Source: Diospyros lotus
Taxonomy: Eukaryota > Streptophyta > Magnoliopsida > Ericales > Ebenaceae
Direction of reading: 5' to 3'
DNA length: 64,000 nucleotides
Assembly (NCBI RefSeq): GCF_014633365.1
Contig: NC_068344.1
Location: 4,973,327 to 5,037,326, forward strand
Part shown: piece after piece, positions 22,103 through 33,801 of the stretch
How the letters are laid out: each line of letters begins with the position of its first letter
How positions within the stretch are numbered: the stretch's first letter is position 1
Program-made: the position numbers and the translations under genes
The notes under the pieces: generated by a model
Told to the model about the DNA's origin: nothing
The model's input: the letters and a program-made list of their open reading frames with translations, nothing else
Databases searched by the model: none

Positions 22103-25100
22103 AAAGTTCAGAGTTTTTAAAAGATAGACGCACAGTGTAATTGATTCCAATTTTCCCAAGTTCATGCTGGTCCATTTTTCCTGTAGTTCTGTGAGTTATA
22201 ACTTGTGGAAATAGCCATTCTTGGAGGTAAGCCATGTCCATTGACCTAGAGGTAAGACTTCAGAATCAGAACATTTACAAAGGAGCCTCCCTCCCTCGTT
22301 TGGAATCCCCTCCTGTGCTTGGTTGTAAGTTGCCAACCCCAAGTGAGTCTTCATCCATTGAAATTATAAATCAGTGAACAATTGCTTTTTTACCCGTTTA
22401 CTATGCTTTTTGTCAACATCCCATGTCTGCTCGAGATGCAGTTTCACGTGGGTATATAAAGTATAGGGCAAGGTATACCTAACGATGATTAGGGCAAGGT
22501 ATATCATCAGGAGATTGTTTTTCTTTACTGTTGTTGTGGGCTTTACTGGAGATGCTAAGATAGTGCCAGCTAGGGTGGCTAGTCAAACCCAATGATAATT
22601 TTGTATGAATCATGTTACATGTATATCATTTTTGTACATTTTGAGTTACACAAGCGGTATTATGATCAAAATACCCTGCGCCTCCATGTGCCTCACGTGG
22701 TTCTATGCATTTTATGAGGGATATTTTTGTCATTAGTACACCTTTGTGTAGTCCAAGATGTATCAATAACATTATTCATTTTGTATACTTATGACACTAG
22801 GTAATTGTTCTTTACTCTTGTTGTGGGTAAATATTGGAGATCTCAAAAGTGTCAGTTGGGTGGATTGTTCCACTTCTTATGAAAGTAGAAACTAAAGTAG
22901 CATCTAAGCTTAATGCATTATGTCTTTGTTATTATCATGGGCCAATAGATACTAAAATTGAGGTAGATTTAGGTAAGAATGGATCAGGAGCAATAAAAAG
23001 GCCTTTCCGGAGAGGGAGGAACTGGCCTTCAACGGGTAAAGGGAGACAAGTCACTTGAGCTAAGCCCAATAAATTTGGACTCATTTTATAGGGCAAGTCC
23101 TACATACTTTTGAACTAGATATCACAGTTCAAATCAATTGGGTTATTAAATTGATTGGTATTAGTTTATTGGTTCACCAATTAAACTATTGGTTCAGAAA
23201 TTTGTGTATATATAATACAATAAAATAAATTTAAATATAATAAATTCGTATTTTTAATGACTTGATATATTTTTTTATTTTTCTCTTCATAATGGCTAAT
23301 TTACCCTTCTATTAAAAAAAGGAATTTTTAAAAATCAAAAATTAAAATAATAAAAAAAACATTTATATACACGTACTACAATAATAATAATATATCTAGT
23401 TTTTATTTTATGCTAATAGACTTGGGTACCTAAATTTTAAATTTCTATTAATTCTTTTATCTCTTTTACTAACTAGTTGTTCGATACCATCAACTCTCCT
23501 CATAGCCACTATAATTTCTATATCTCATATGATTAAACTATTTTAATTATGTCTTTTACTTATTTTCAATTGAATCTATTTCGACCTTATAATTAATAAT
23601 ATTTTAAATATACAACTATAATAGTTAATAAAATTTTCTTTTTTTTAACCATTTTATAATTGTTCAAATATTGTTAACCGTAAATTTAAATAATCCAAAT
23701 ATAATTGTATCCAATAATATCAATTCAATTACCATCAACTCATAAATATCATAATATTATAACGAAATATAAATATAAAGCTAAAATAATTCTAATATAA
23801 AATAAAAGGACTAACAATTGACACAATAAAAAGTTGATTTTCATTCTCTTCCTCCCTTCTTCTTCACTACTCTCTTCTTGTTTTGCCCCTCTCTCTCTCT
23901 CTCTCTATTAATTCCCCCTCTCATTCTCTCTCTTTTAATATAGTGACATACTTGTAAAAGGGAGAGGTAAAGCCTGGGTGTTATGGGAGAGAAGATGGGT
24001 GGAGAAGAGCAAAAGATAAAAAGGTTTCCTTGAATATGAACGCTTGCCTTTATTTAGTATTTTTGTTTATTATTGGGGGTGTAAATAATGTTTTTTTAAA
24101 TGTATTCGTAATTTTATATATATATAAAATATGAGTATAATGAAGATAAATGTGTTACGACGACTGTTAAATTATTTAAAAGGTAAAAATAATTCCAACT
24201 ATTGGTCCAGGAGGAGAGAAAGGACAGAAACTATCCTTATTTCACTGACGATTTGCCAAATTTGTTGCTGCTGTTGCTTTGGTTTCTACTTCTTCACGAG
24301 TTGTTGCTTCGTTTTCTTCTTCTTGCTGAAATCGTTGTTGCGACAATGGGTTGGATTTGTAGATAATGGAACCCATCAATTGCCAAATCGTTGCAATAGG
24401 TCCGGCAAATCAGTGGCCATTAATATGGTTTATCATTGCCAAAAACAATGGGTTTTGGAACCCTTTGTTTAATTAACGTTGTTTTATAAATAAAACATAT
24501 AAATCACTAAAATATGGTTTGAAGTTACTTTATTCTGTTAATGGGTTGGGGTTGGACAGAGGCTTGTGTTTGTAAATGGGTTTTTGATATATAAAGTTGT
24601 GTCTATAATTGGAAATTTTGGGTATAAGGGCATTTTAGAGGTCTAGAATTAATGTAGTTGACCTCACTGCTGAGACTAAGGGTTGTGATTATAGTTGTTG
24701 CAAGGGCATAGGAGCTACTAGGTCTGGAAATGAAAGGAACTTTGTGATATTAAGCAGGATGTAGGTCACTAAATACTTTATTACACTACTGCTGAAAGGC
24801 TGTGCATGAATGCCCCACTGCTGTCCATAAATACACTAACTTATCAACACCCACACCACACTAGACCTACATTAATTGGCCCTTATTTCATCCCAAAGTT
24901 GTAATGGAAGTTAATTTTTCACCTTCTAGGTCAAATAATCTACCCGTAATGCCCAATATATATATATATATTGTCATTGTGGGACTGAGTCAAGATATGA
25001 CAGGTAGATCATCTAATATTTGTTCGTTTGTAGTATAGCCATTTGAGTGTCAGTGCTAAGGAGTAAGCTTAAATTCTAGGTCAAATAGAAATTATAGTTT

Positions 25101-25471
25101 ACCAATGTATTAAGAGTTTGGTACCAACATAATTCGAGGATAGATCTTGCAGTCTCTTTCAGACAGTTGATTCCTTTTGAAACTATTTTCAACCTGTTGC
25201 ATTCAACCATTCTTTTGTACCTTGACTACGTGGTTTTAAAACGAGCTATGTGCTAGATGCGGTTGTAGTTCCTATTTAAGGCCCATGTACTGATTCTTTT
25301 TGCCTGAATTCTTTGTATAATCTTACAACAAATGCTTGGAGGCTTCTCTTTATTTTTATGCACCTTATTAGAAACTTTTAGGAGTCCTCTATGTTAGTCA
25401 AGTGATGGGAGCTACAACCGAAGCTATACAAATCTTGCCAAGTGCTTGGCCTTAGACTGTTGTGTTAGTTT
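22103..25471. other. Intergenic DNA downstream of CTL
   Basis: 22103-22600 probably includes the CTL 3' untranslated region. 23100-24130 is extremely AT-rich with a CT-rich patch near 23890. The frames at 22834-23058 and 24131-24472 show no recognisable domain. Just before the LTR, 25381-25471 reads open in one frame except for one TAG and continues across the LTR into 28401-28490 (see findings). Confidence 0.45.
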
Positions 25472-28400
25472 TGTAATACCGCGTACTGGCATAAGATTAC
25501 CACGTAATTTCGAGAAGTTTGGGATATCGAAAAATGAGTTTAATAATAAAATAAATCGTTGAATCAACTGTAGGAAATGTCGTGAGGTTGAGATTTCAAG
25601 GGAAAATGATATGTTATTGCTAAGCATTCCAAGATAAGATTTTTAGTATCAAAAGAAATCGGATCGGAGTTAATTTTCGATTAAGCTTCAATTCAGGCTG
25701 AAAACTGAATTGCCGGTAGGGAACGCCTCGGAATTTAGATGTTTAAAAGAAAGGATATATTAGGTTATAGTTGTTTTTAATAAAAGATATTATAGTTTAT
25801 CATGTTAAAAAAAAAAAAAATCAGAATTGCAGCGAGAGGTAGGGCTGCCATAGCTGCTGCAGTCCGTCAAATCAGCAAGCAGGGCATGGGCAAGCCTTGC
25901 ATGCACGTGGGGGTGGTCTCTAGCTCACGTTAACCCTTGTGATTGGTTGAGAGAGGCTCGAATTTGGCTATAAATAGCCGAGTTTTGGTCGAGGGTTTGC
26001 ATCAAAGATTTTACTTCGGATTTCTCACATTTGGGAGTGAATTAGAGGTTGGGGATAAGGGGCTTTTGTTCCCCAGGTTGTGAGAAGCAATTTGAAAATT
26101 TTGAGAGTTTTTGGAGTAGTATAAGGGGTGTTTTCGCATATATATATATATATTCGGTCGCCTCTATATATATACATATTGCATGAGTGTTTAAATCGGG
26201 TTGTAGAGTGATCGATCAAAGGATCTAATAAGGGGCTTTTGGTCGTGAGACTATGGGCAACTAGTCTGAAAATTTTCGTATCAATCGGAGTTCAAATTAG
26301 AGGTCAATTTGGTTCGCCGAAGTTTGATGGCGGGTGGCTTGGGCGGACTGTTTTTGGCCAAATCGAAGGGCTTCTAGTGGTGTTTTCTGACAAAGAAGGG
26401 TACCATTGAGATCGACTAAGGGAGAGGAGCAGCTTGGTGTCATCGTTTCGATTTTTCAGTGTGCTGTCACTGGAAAAGATGATCGAAGGTAATTTCTGTA
26501 TTTTTTAAATACTGAAAATATAAAAAATTTGAGAAAAAACATAATTAAAGGAAATAAAATTATGAAAAATATCCATAAATTCAATAAAAAGGAATAGTTT
26601 ATTTTGATGAATTTTTATCTTGGAAATTTCTTGAGGAGATAATTATTTGATTTCTTGAAAGGAAATGTAAATGGAAAATAAATATGAGGGATTTTTATAA
26701 AATTCTGAGAAAATTCCAGAAGGATAAGGAATTTATTTTATGAGTTTTGGTGATTTTTCATGGAGGATATTCGAAGTAAATCAAGGAGAAATAAATTTTC
26801 TCAAGGAAAAGTAATTATGGAAATTGGAGAAAATAGGAGAAAAATCTGGAAAATTTTCAGAAAATTTCAGAGGCTTATAAATATTTTTTTTATGAATTTT
26901 TTTGGAGAAAAAAATGGAAAAATGCTTGAAGAGATATTTACTTGAAATTATCGAGAGAAAAATAGGAAGAAATTAGAGAAAAATTATGAGAAAATTGAGA
27001 AAATAGATATTGATTTTTCTTTGAATGCATATGATGTCTAGGGTATCGTTGAAACTTGAGGTTGAACTATAGAGCGCCTGGCACGAGAATCAAGCTCGGG
27101 CACGCATTTCGAGGAATCTTAAATTTAGCCTAAAGTGAGTGGTTCTACTGGAAAAACTTGTTTGTGGCATGTGAATGGTTTCCTGTGAGTTGTTCAATCC
27201 AATTTCTGTGCATATTCTTGTTACTTTTGATCACTTTTGATTTATCATGTGTGGTAGGTATCGTGAGATGGTTCGTCTAAATGATTATTTACACACGTAT
27301 TGAATTTCATACGATAAATTGCATACATTGAAATGTTGATTTTATGTTATGCATGTTATGATTTTCGGCATTGGCATGTTATGTGTTGTCCATGTGGGAC
27401 GTGGGTTGTTAACCTGTGACGTGGCCCTTGAGTGACAGCACTCGGGATGCTTGCCGATGATTAATACTATGTGACCCACTTGGGATGGTGCTGAGACGGA
27501 TTTCACTCTATGGTACTCAAGTGGCGGGGCTGAGAGTGGACACCATCCCGGTTGTTGGCTCAAGTGGCAGGGCTGAAAGTGGACACCACCCCAGTTTTCT
27601 TTGAGCAATAGCATTAATACCGATGTGTCTTTGATTCCGGGGATAATGCTGATGTGATACTCTTAGGGCTAGGGTTGCGTTGGGTTTTGGAATGCTTTTG
27701 AGTAGGAGCGTAATGCCTAACAATGATAATGTGGTGATTCCCAAGTTCATATGTTGAGGTTGTCCCTCTTAAGAAGGATTGTGTATGCTAATGGGTCGAT
27801 GTGGTTGTGTCGCCTTTAGAGAGATTGCATTTTCCCCGATTAGGGCTAAGTGCTATGTGGGATTCTCTTAGGTTGGGGCATGTCAGGATTTGTCGATTTT
27901 ATACATGATTTTGCATATATTCATGAAAATATTTTTAAACTATCACTTAGATGATTCAGCATTTAATTTGGACTATGTCCCTGAAATATTCAAACGTTCT
28001 AGGTGAAAGTAGTGGCGCTAAGGGAAATGATGTCATCGAGATGTAGCTATTATGTTTAGTTTTCGTAGGCCTTTGTCTATGATTACGATGTTTAGAGGTT
28101 ATATAATATTTTGATATTTTTATGTGAAGTATCGATTTGGTTATTTAACTATAAAAAGAATTTATCGGTTATATATCATTAAGGTTTCGATTCTTGCTTT
28201 TGCTGATGTGATTGTTAATACCTGTCTTAGTCTGTTAATTTTTAAATTTTGATATGCTGGGAAGGTATAATCAAGATTATCAGGATATGATTATGATGAG
28301 GGTATGTTTATCGAGGAACTTATGTTGTGTGCATGATGTTGAAAAAAAAATATTCCCAAAATCTCGAGGTAATGCGTGTTCTGAAAAGACAGGCGTTACA
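25472..28400 (+). mobile_element. Solo LTR 2 (long gypsy LTR)
   Basis: A 2,929-bp segment beginning TGTAATACCGCG and ending AGGCGTTACA, bounded by the perfect 5-bp direct repeat AGTTT (25467-25471 and 28401-28405). It is a different subfamily from solo LTR 1 but related to the LTR at 40012-42525: the two share GGGAGTGAATT-like, AGGGGCTTTTGG-like, TTTTAGAGAGATT-like and TATTCAAACGTTC-like blocks in the same order. A GGCTATAAATAGCC TATA-like motif at about 25967-25980 may be the LTR promoter. No coding sequence inside is credible. Confidence 0.85.
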
Positions 28401-28990
28401 AGTTTGGTTCATGGTCTTCTCTGGTCTAAGTGCTCAAATGAGGAGGAAATCTTATGTTGCCTTGAAGACTAATTATTGCATTGACTGAAAGATTAAAGAT
28501 AAAAATATAAACCTAAAATAGAAACGAAGTATTTCCTTGTATCAGTCCATTTGATAGTACTTCCACAATTAAGCGCTTAAATTGGTTCCAGTACAAGGTG
28601 AATAATGCTAGACCTACAGGTAAGGATTTTGAAAATATATTCGAATTTATCAATGTGTAATTGCTGGGAGTTCTACTAGTATTTGAAGAGCACAAAAGGA
28701 AAGTGAATATTGCATTTGGGTTCTTTCTGCTGTTGGGTTTTGAAAATTGCACAGTCGAAATGATTCTTGAGAAGACCAAAGGACCAAGGTTTTGAATAGG
28801 GTTTCTCTAACTAATCAAGTGCTTATGTGATCCTATCTTGTACTGTCACTTCGAAGATTGTGCTTACTTTTTTTTTGTTGGATTATCTGGGTTGCTTTCT
28901 TACTAGCTATGGCTTCTGTGAACGTTGAATCTTAACATAAGCTGCTGTGGAGGTAGTTTTAGCGTGTGTTGATCAATGACTTTTAGTCTC
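28401..28990. other. Short unassigned stretch between solo LTR 2 and the Athila LTR
   Basis: Moderate AT content and no complete frame. A short plus-strand reading around 28676-28788 looks protein-like (EEHKRKVNIAFGFFLLLG) but is closed on both sides by stops. It may be a decayed exon. Confidence 0.3.
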
Positions 28991-29938
28991 TGTTTGGATG
29001 AATTTGGTGTAAATATTTAATTTGCGTCAACTCCTACACTCAGAAAGTTGCTGGCTTGATGAACATCGACGAGAGACCAGTGACTGCACTCTCACCCTGC
29101 AATTAAAACACAATAAAAATTTTATATTTTTTTATTTATTTAGGCGAGAGGTTTATACTCGTCAGTGTACGAGTGCAGTTGTAGTTCAAATTTAAATTTA
29201 TACTTTCTGGATAAGTCCAGGTCGTCCACTGAGAGATTTATTTATGGCAAAAGAAAAAAAGAATGTCACACACACGCACATGCATTTAGATGGATTGATA
29301 ACATGTTTTTTTATGATTTTTTTTAGATAACAAATACTAGAAAATAAAGCAAGACAGAAGTTGAAATAAATACTGAACGTGAGAATATGAAATTGGAAAG
29401 TACTTGAGTTAAGACAATTTTAGTGCCAACCCGTTGATTCCCAAATATTAGCATAAAAGATTAGCAACATTAATTTAATTTCAGATATGAGGATTTGTTA
29501 TTAAATGCAATTAAAGATAATGATAGCTCTAGTTTAAGCAATCCCCATACATGATATGCGGGATTCTAATTTAAGAAACTACCATAAATTCAATTACAAT
29601 TAATACACAAAACAACTAAATTAATCATCCGGGTTTGGGTATGATAGCGTTTCCAGTTCTAGTAACTCTCATGCGTGACATGAAAGCTCTAAGTTAGGTT
29701 TACGCTCCAATCCAAACCTAGTGATTTTTCAATAATCAAAACACACTCATATTGAAGTTTAAACCAATGTTACTCATTTAAAGCGTAGCTTTCTTTGGGA
29801 ATCATTGGCGTTGGACACTGTCCTTGCCTTAACCCAAGATTAGATTTAGCTACTCATCTCCATTAAATTAATTGACAGGAATTTAAATGACATAATTTAA
29901 ATAACTGAATTTAAATGACAGGAATTAAAATAGAAGAA

Positions 29939-30110
29939 ACTAACCGGCCATTTAGGCGGTAGATAATTAAAATACAAGAATTAAAATTGCAAGAATTTAA
30001 AGGAAGAAACTAACCGTCAATTTAGGCGGTGAACAATTAAATGACAAGAGTGTAAATTGCAAGAATTTAAAGGCAAAAACTAACCGTCCATTTAGGCGGT
30101 GAATAATAAA
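29939..30110. repeat. 70-bp tandem repeat, about 2.5 copies
   Basis: ACTAACCG(G/T)C(C/A) plus ATTTAGGCGGT recurs at 29939, 30009 and 30079, spaced exactly 70 bp, inside the putative Athila LTR. Confidence 0.8.
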
Positions 30111-30388
30111 GTAATAATAAATGACATAAGAATTTAAAAGAAGAAAGGAAGAAAGGAAGAAAGTAAGATCACAAGAGAAAATACTAAAGAAAATGAGAGA
30201 GAACAAAAGCAATTCTCAAAGAGAGAATTCTAAGGAAATAACTAAACTTTGATTCAAGAATAATAATCACTCTTACAAATGCAATCAAGTGATCTATTTA
30301 TAGGCCACAAGATGCAATACAAACCACACAATTTCAATTATTCAACTAGACATAATTATATCTAATGGGCACTCACACACTTAAAGTT

Positions 30389-30545
30389 AAATGGATTTTA
30401 GCTATAATACACACCTAATATTAAATAGATTTTAGCTAAAATACATACCTAATAAAGCACTCATAAAGTTAAATGGATTTTAGCTATAATATCCACCTAA
30501 TAGTTAAATGGATTTTAGCTAAAAAACACACCTAATAAAGCTCTC
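30389..30545. repeat. Degenerate ~40-bp tandem repeat
   Basis: Four copies of a unit around AAATGGATTTTAGCTA followed by CACACCTAATA, alternating with and without an AAGCACTCA-type extension. Confidence 0.7.
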
Positions 30546-30663
30546 ACATACAAAATAAAAATAGATTTCTATAAATTGGTTTTTAATCTTCATTAGGATT
30601 AAAAATAATCCTTGGGCCTTCTCCAAATAATATTTTCCATGGGTTGCTCAAATTGGGCTTTAA

Positions 30664-30816
30664 TTCTTCATGGGCTTGAATTCTTCATGGGTTTGAATTC
30701 TTCATGGACTTTAATTTTTCATGGGCTTGATTTCTTCATGGATTTGAATTCTTCATGGATTTGAATTCTTCATGGACTTTAAATCTTCATGGGCTTTAAA
30801 TCTTCATGGGCTTGAA
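30664..30816. repeat. 17-bp minisatellite, about 9 copies
   Basis: The unit TTCTTCATGGGCTTGAA is repeated head to tail with substitutions (GGATTTGAA, GGACTTTAA). It lies within the putative Athila LTR. Confidence 0.85.
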
Positions 30817-31155
30817 TTCTTCATCCCTAAAAAAAATAATTTAATATTATTAATAAATTATATATTATATATATATATTACATATGGCACACATATATAT
30901 ATATTGGATTATATTATATATATATATATATATATTACATGCATGCATATAATGATGTATATGTATTATATATAATTTTATATATTATTATTATTATTAT
31001 TATTAAATTTTACTTTAAAATTTCATTTTATTCATTTTTCAATTTAAACTTGCATATAACCATAAAATATATATTAATATCTAATTTAAATCATTTTTAA
31101 GATCAAAAGAAGGGTATAATTATAACAAAATTTTTATAAAATTAACCACTAATCA

Positions 31156-32974
31156 TACCCCCCAACTTAAACATTGCTAGTCCCTTAGCAATCAGATTAT
31201 ACACCTGCCAAACTTTATTCACAATAACTGTATGAATGTAAAAATTTCAAATTCGAAACCAAAATGCATAAAATTAAATAAATAATTTAGCATTCTAAAT
31301 CAGATTTTTGGTTAAAGGTCATACAATCTCAGGAATGGAAATTAGGATAACCAACACACAGACTTACTCCCTCGAAGTTTTGACTTCAAATCTCACTATG
31401 GATTTTCTCTCCAATAAAAAGAATTCCTCAGGTGTACACACAAGGGGGTGCACCGTTATAAGAGTAAATGCAGAACAAGTTCAAAACTCGGTGCCATCCC
31501 AAATACAAGGAACGTATTTTCATGAAAAAACAAGGAAATTGACATAGCTTCATGATTGGAATAATGCTCTAGATGAGTAACTTCTGAATTTAAACATGAT
31601 TCCCTACTCCAAACTCGAATTCTGAGATCACATGATTTATAGCATTAAAAGGGACCAGACTGGGTTGTAATGGGGCTATAAGGTTAATACGGGTTGTCAA
31701 AGAAAAGGTAGAGTGTGCAAAGGGTGTGTCGGGATTTTTTTTTTTTTTTTACCATTTCTTTTGAAACAGTTATGCTGAATAGTTAAGAGAATTTCCCCCT
31801 TTTTTTTTTCACCTTTTTTTTTTCTTCTTTTTTCTTTTTTTTTTTCTTTAAATATGAAAATAGATAAACAGACTAATTCTCAAAATCACACCAAACGAGG
31901 GTAACGAAAGAAATTATACTACAAATGGCTCAAATAGGATAGCAAAGGAGGTTAATTTAAAGAAAGAAAAAGGTTTAATAAGCTCAAAATGAAAGAAATT
32001 GATCCCTCTATCATGCTTCTACAAAATGATGATACTCAGTCATCTAATTCAGAGTTTGAAACCAGTCAAACTTATCCGCTATCATACTAGACATTCAAAG
32101 CAAATTGATGTTTTGAAGCCATTGAAAAGATAAGATAAACAATAAAGCATATTTAGAGTAAGTGTTATTTCACTTAGAATTAACAGTTATTAGGCTCAAA
32201 CACTCACTTGGGTAATAGTTTCCACTTCTGTTGAGGGATCATACAGTGTACTAATCAGCTAATTACCGTTACCTTTGACTTTATGACCGATAATCAATTT
32301 TTAAATTTTGAATCCCTGATGAATGCAAATTACTTATTCTAATGCATATACGTTTTCAAATAAGAAATCAATGCATTCATGTTTCGTATTGAAAACTTAG
32401 CCGGCTATCAGTGCATAACTTCAAAGCTTTAGGAATAGCATTATTTAAAACACATAATAATTTTTTTTTTTTTTTTATAAGAGCAGATAAAGATAATCAA
32501 TTCCCACAAGACTACAAACTAGTAATAACAAACTCACAGTTAAATATAAACCAGATGATTCATGACTAAACCTTACACCCCCCAACTTGAATTGCAGTAA
32601 TAAATTAGGGTTGTTAGGAATACCTGTAACTCCACAAGTTCATTTTGCTGTGAACTGCTAAAACTTAAACAACAAATGAGCACACCATATATATATATAT
32701 ATTTATATTTTCATACCAAAATAAAAATTGATGCAAGTCATAAGATAAGCAAAATGCGTCTCAAGAGTACAAAAAGTACTCCTTACTCAGCCATCTTATC
32801 AAAGACTTTGCTAACAACATTCCACAGTTTTGTTTTGTTTTGTTTTTTTTTTTTTGTTTTTTGTTTTTTTAAAGAACACAACCAAGAAAAATTCTGCGAG
32901 TTGTACAATAACTAGATGCGTCTCAAGAGTACAAAAAGTACTCCTCACTCAGCCATCTTAATAAAGAGCATTTC
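31156..32974 (-). other. Athila 3' non-coding region
   Basis: Non-coding sequence between the LOG ORF and the 3' LTR, with long poly-T tracts (near 31735, 31800, 32460 and 32840). It contains polypurine-tract-like motifs on the minus strand at about 31156-31171 and 32577-32590. Two 45-bp direct repeats start at 32754 and 32916 (see findings). Short frames at 31308-31547 and 32676-32915 show no domain. Confidence 0.55.
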
Positions 32975-33634
32975 TCACAGTGATAAATCTAAATTAATCG
33001 GACCCCTTTGGCGCTTGTTACTAATTGCCTTAGACCAGTCTATCCGAGGCTCATGAGGATCGTACTGTGGAACATAAGCATGTAATTTCTCTAACAGCTT
33101 ATCAATGGTGGATGCAGAAATGAGAATCTTTCTTGCTGAACGAGAAATGAACTGTTGGTCCACAGCCTGATCAAGAAAAGAGAGTAACCCATCGAAAAAA
33201 TGGTTAACATTTAAAAGTCCAATGGGTTTGGTATGGAGATTACTCTTGGCCCAGGAGATTATACAAAAGATTTCTTCAAGTGTTCCAAAACCTCCTGGTA
33301 AAGCAATGAAGGCATCTGACTGATAAATCTTACAAGCCATGCGCTCAGACATAGAAGTCGTTTCTATAAGTTGACCGCGTGTAATCCCGGAGATATGTGG
33401 TTCAGCTAAAGGGATTGGCATTATACCTACCACAGATGAATTTCCAAGATGCACAGCTTGTGAAACATAACCATTCAATCCACGACTTCCCCCTCCATAT
33501 ACCAAATTAATTTTTTTCTCTCCTAATTTTTTACCAAGTTCGTTCGCTGCAAGTGCGTAACAAATATCACTCCAAAGTTGAGAGCCACAAAGTACACATA
33601 TGGTTTTAATTTGACGAACGAACTGCCCTTCCAT
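32975..33634 (-). CDS. LOG-family cytokinin riboside 5'-monophosphate phosphoribohydrolase, retrotransposon-borne
   Basis: A 219-residue uninterrupted ORF of normal LOG length. Visible family features are CVLCGS (residues 13-18, Rossmann-like N-terminus), LVYGGGSRGL (44-53), Arg98 in the MSERMACK segment, the signature PGGFGTLEE (113-121), and KPIGLLNV (136-143). Known LOG enzymes release free active cytokinin from its nucleotide in one cytosolic step. One deviation stands out: the usual Met-x-x-Arg-Lys pattern reads M-S-E-R-M, so a conserved Lys is replaced by Met. Ordinary plant LOG genes have several introns and this one has none, pointing to a reverse-transcribed copy. It lies in the pol-to-LTR space of an Athila element, in the same orientation. 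Absence of stops suggests recent acquisition or selection; activity is unproven. Confidence 0.85.
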   Translation of the reverse strand: MEGQFVRQIKTICVLCGSQLWSDICYALAANELGKKLGEKKINLVYGGGSRGLNGYVSQAVHLGNSSVVGIMPIPLAEPHISGITRGQLIETTSMSERMACKIYQSDAFIALPGGFGTLEEIFCIISWAKSNLHTKPIGLLNVNHFFDGLLSFLDQAVDQQFISRSARKILISASTIDKLLEKLHAYVPQYDPHEPRIDWSKAISNKRQRGPINLDLSL

Positions 33635-33654
33635 GTTTGTTCCTTTTGTATGTC

Positions 33655-33759
33655 CTGAAAAGAAGTTTGGAGATCAAAAGTAGCTATACTACAATTCAAC
33701 AAGAAATAAATACAAACAAAAATCTTGCGTATGTATAAGTAGTTGTGATTGTGGCTCAC
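33655..33759 (-). other. Possible 105-nt intron between the Cys-cluster ORF and LOG
   Basis: On the minus strand a good donor (GAAGAT|GTGAGC at 33759) and an acceptor with a pyrimidine-rich lead (TTCTTTTCAG|GAC ending at 33655) sit between the two ORFs, 20 nt before the LOG ATG. Splicing would join a non-coding leader to LOG rather than fuse the two proteins, because the frame at 33798 does not continue into LOG. Confidence 0.35.
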
Positions 33760-33801
33760 ATCTTCCTCTGGTTTTACGTCCAGAAACGGCTTAAACACTT
33801 T

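Larger units (their letters stand above)
28991..31155 (-). repeat. Athila 3' LTR (left boundary approximate)
   Basis: The right boundary is supported: on the minus strand the polypurine tract TTTAAGTTGGGGGGTA is followed directly by TGATTAGTGG, a standard LTR start, so the LTR begins at 31155. The other end is placed at the TG at 28991 only by eye. The LTR holds three arrays of short tandem repeats and AT microsatellites at 30850-31000. Confidence 0.5.

Noticed and set aside
30655..30816. CRISPR-like array
   Set aside because: The 17-bp units are contiguous without unique spacers, in plant DNA; this is a minisatellite.
32975..33634. LOG as an ordinary host gene
   Set aside because: It has no introns, is embedded in the Athila element, is collinear with pol, and is bounded by element non-coding DNA and polypurine tracts.
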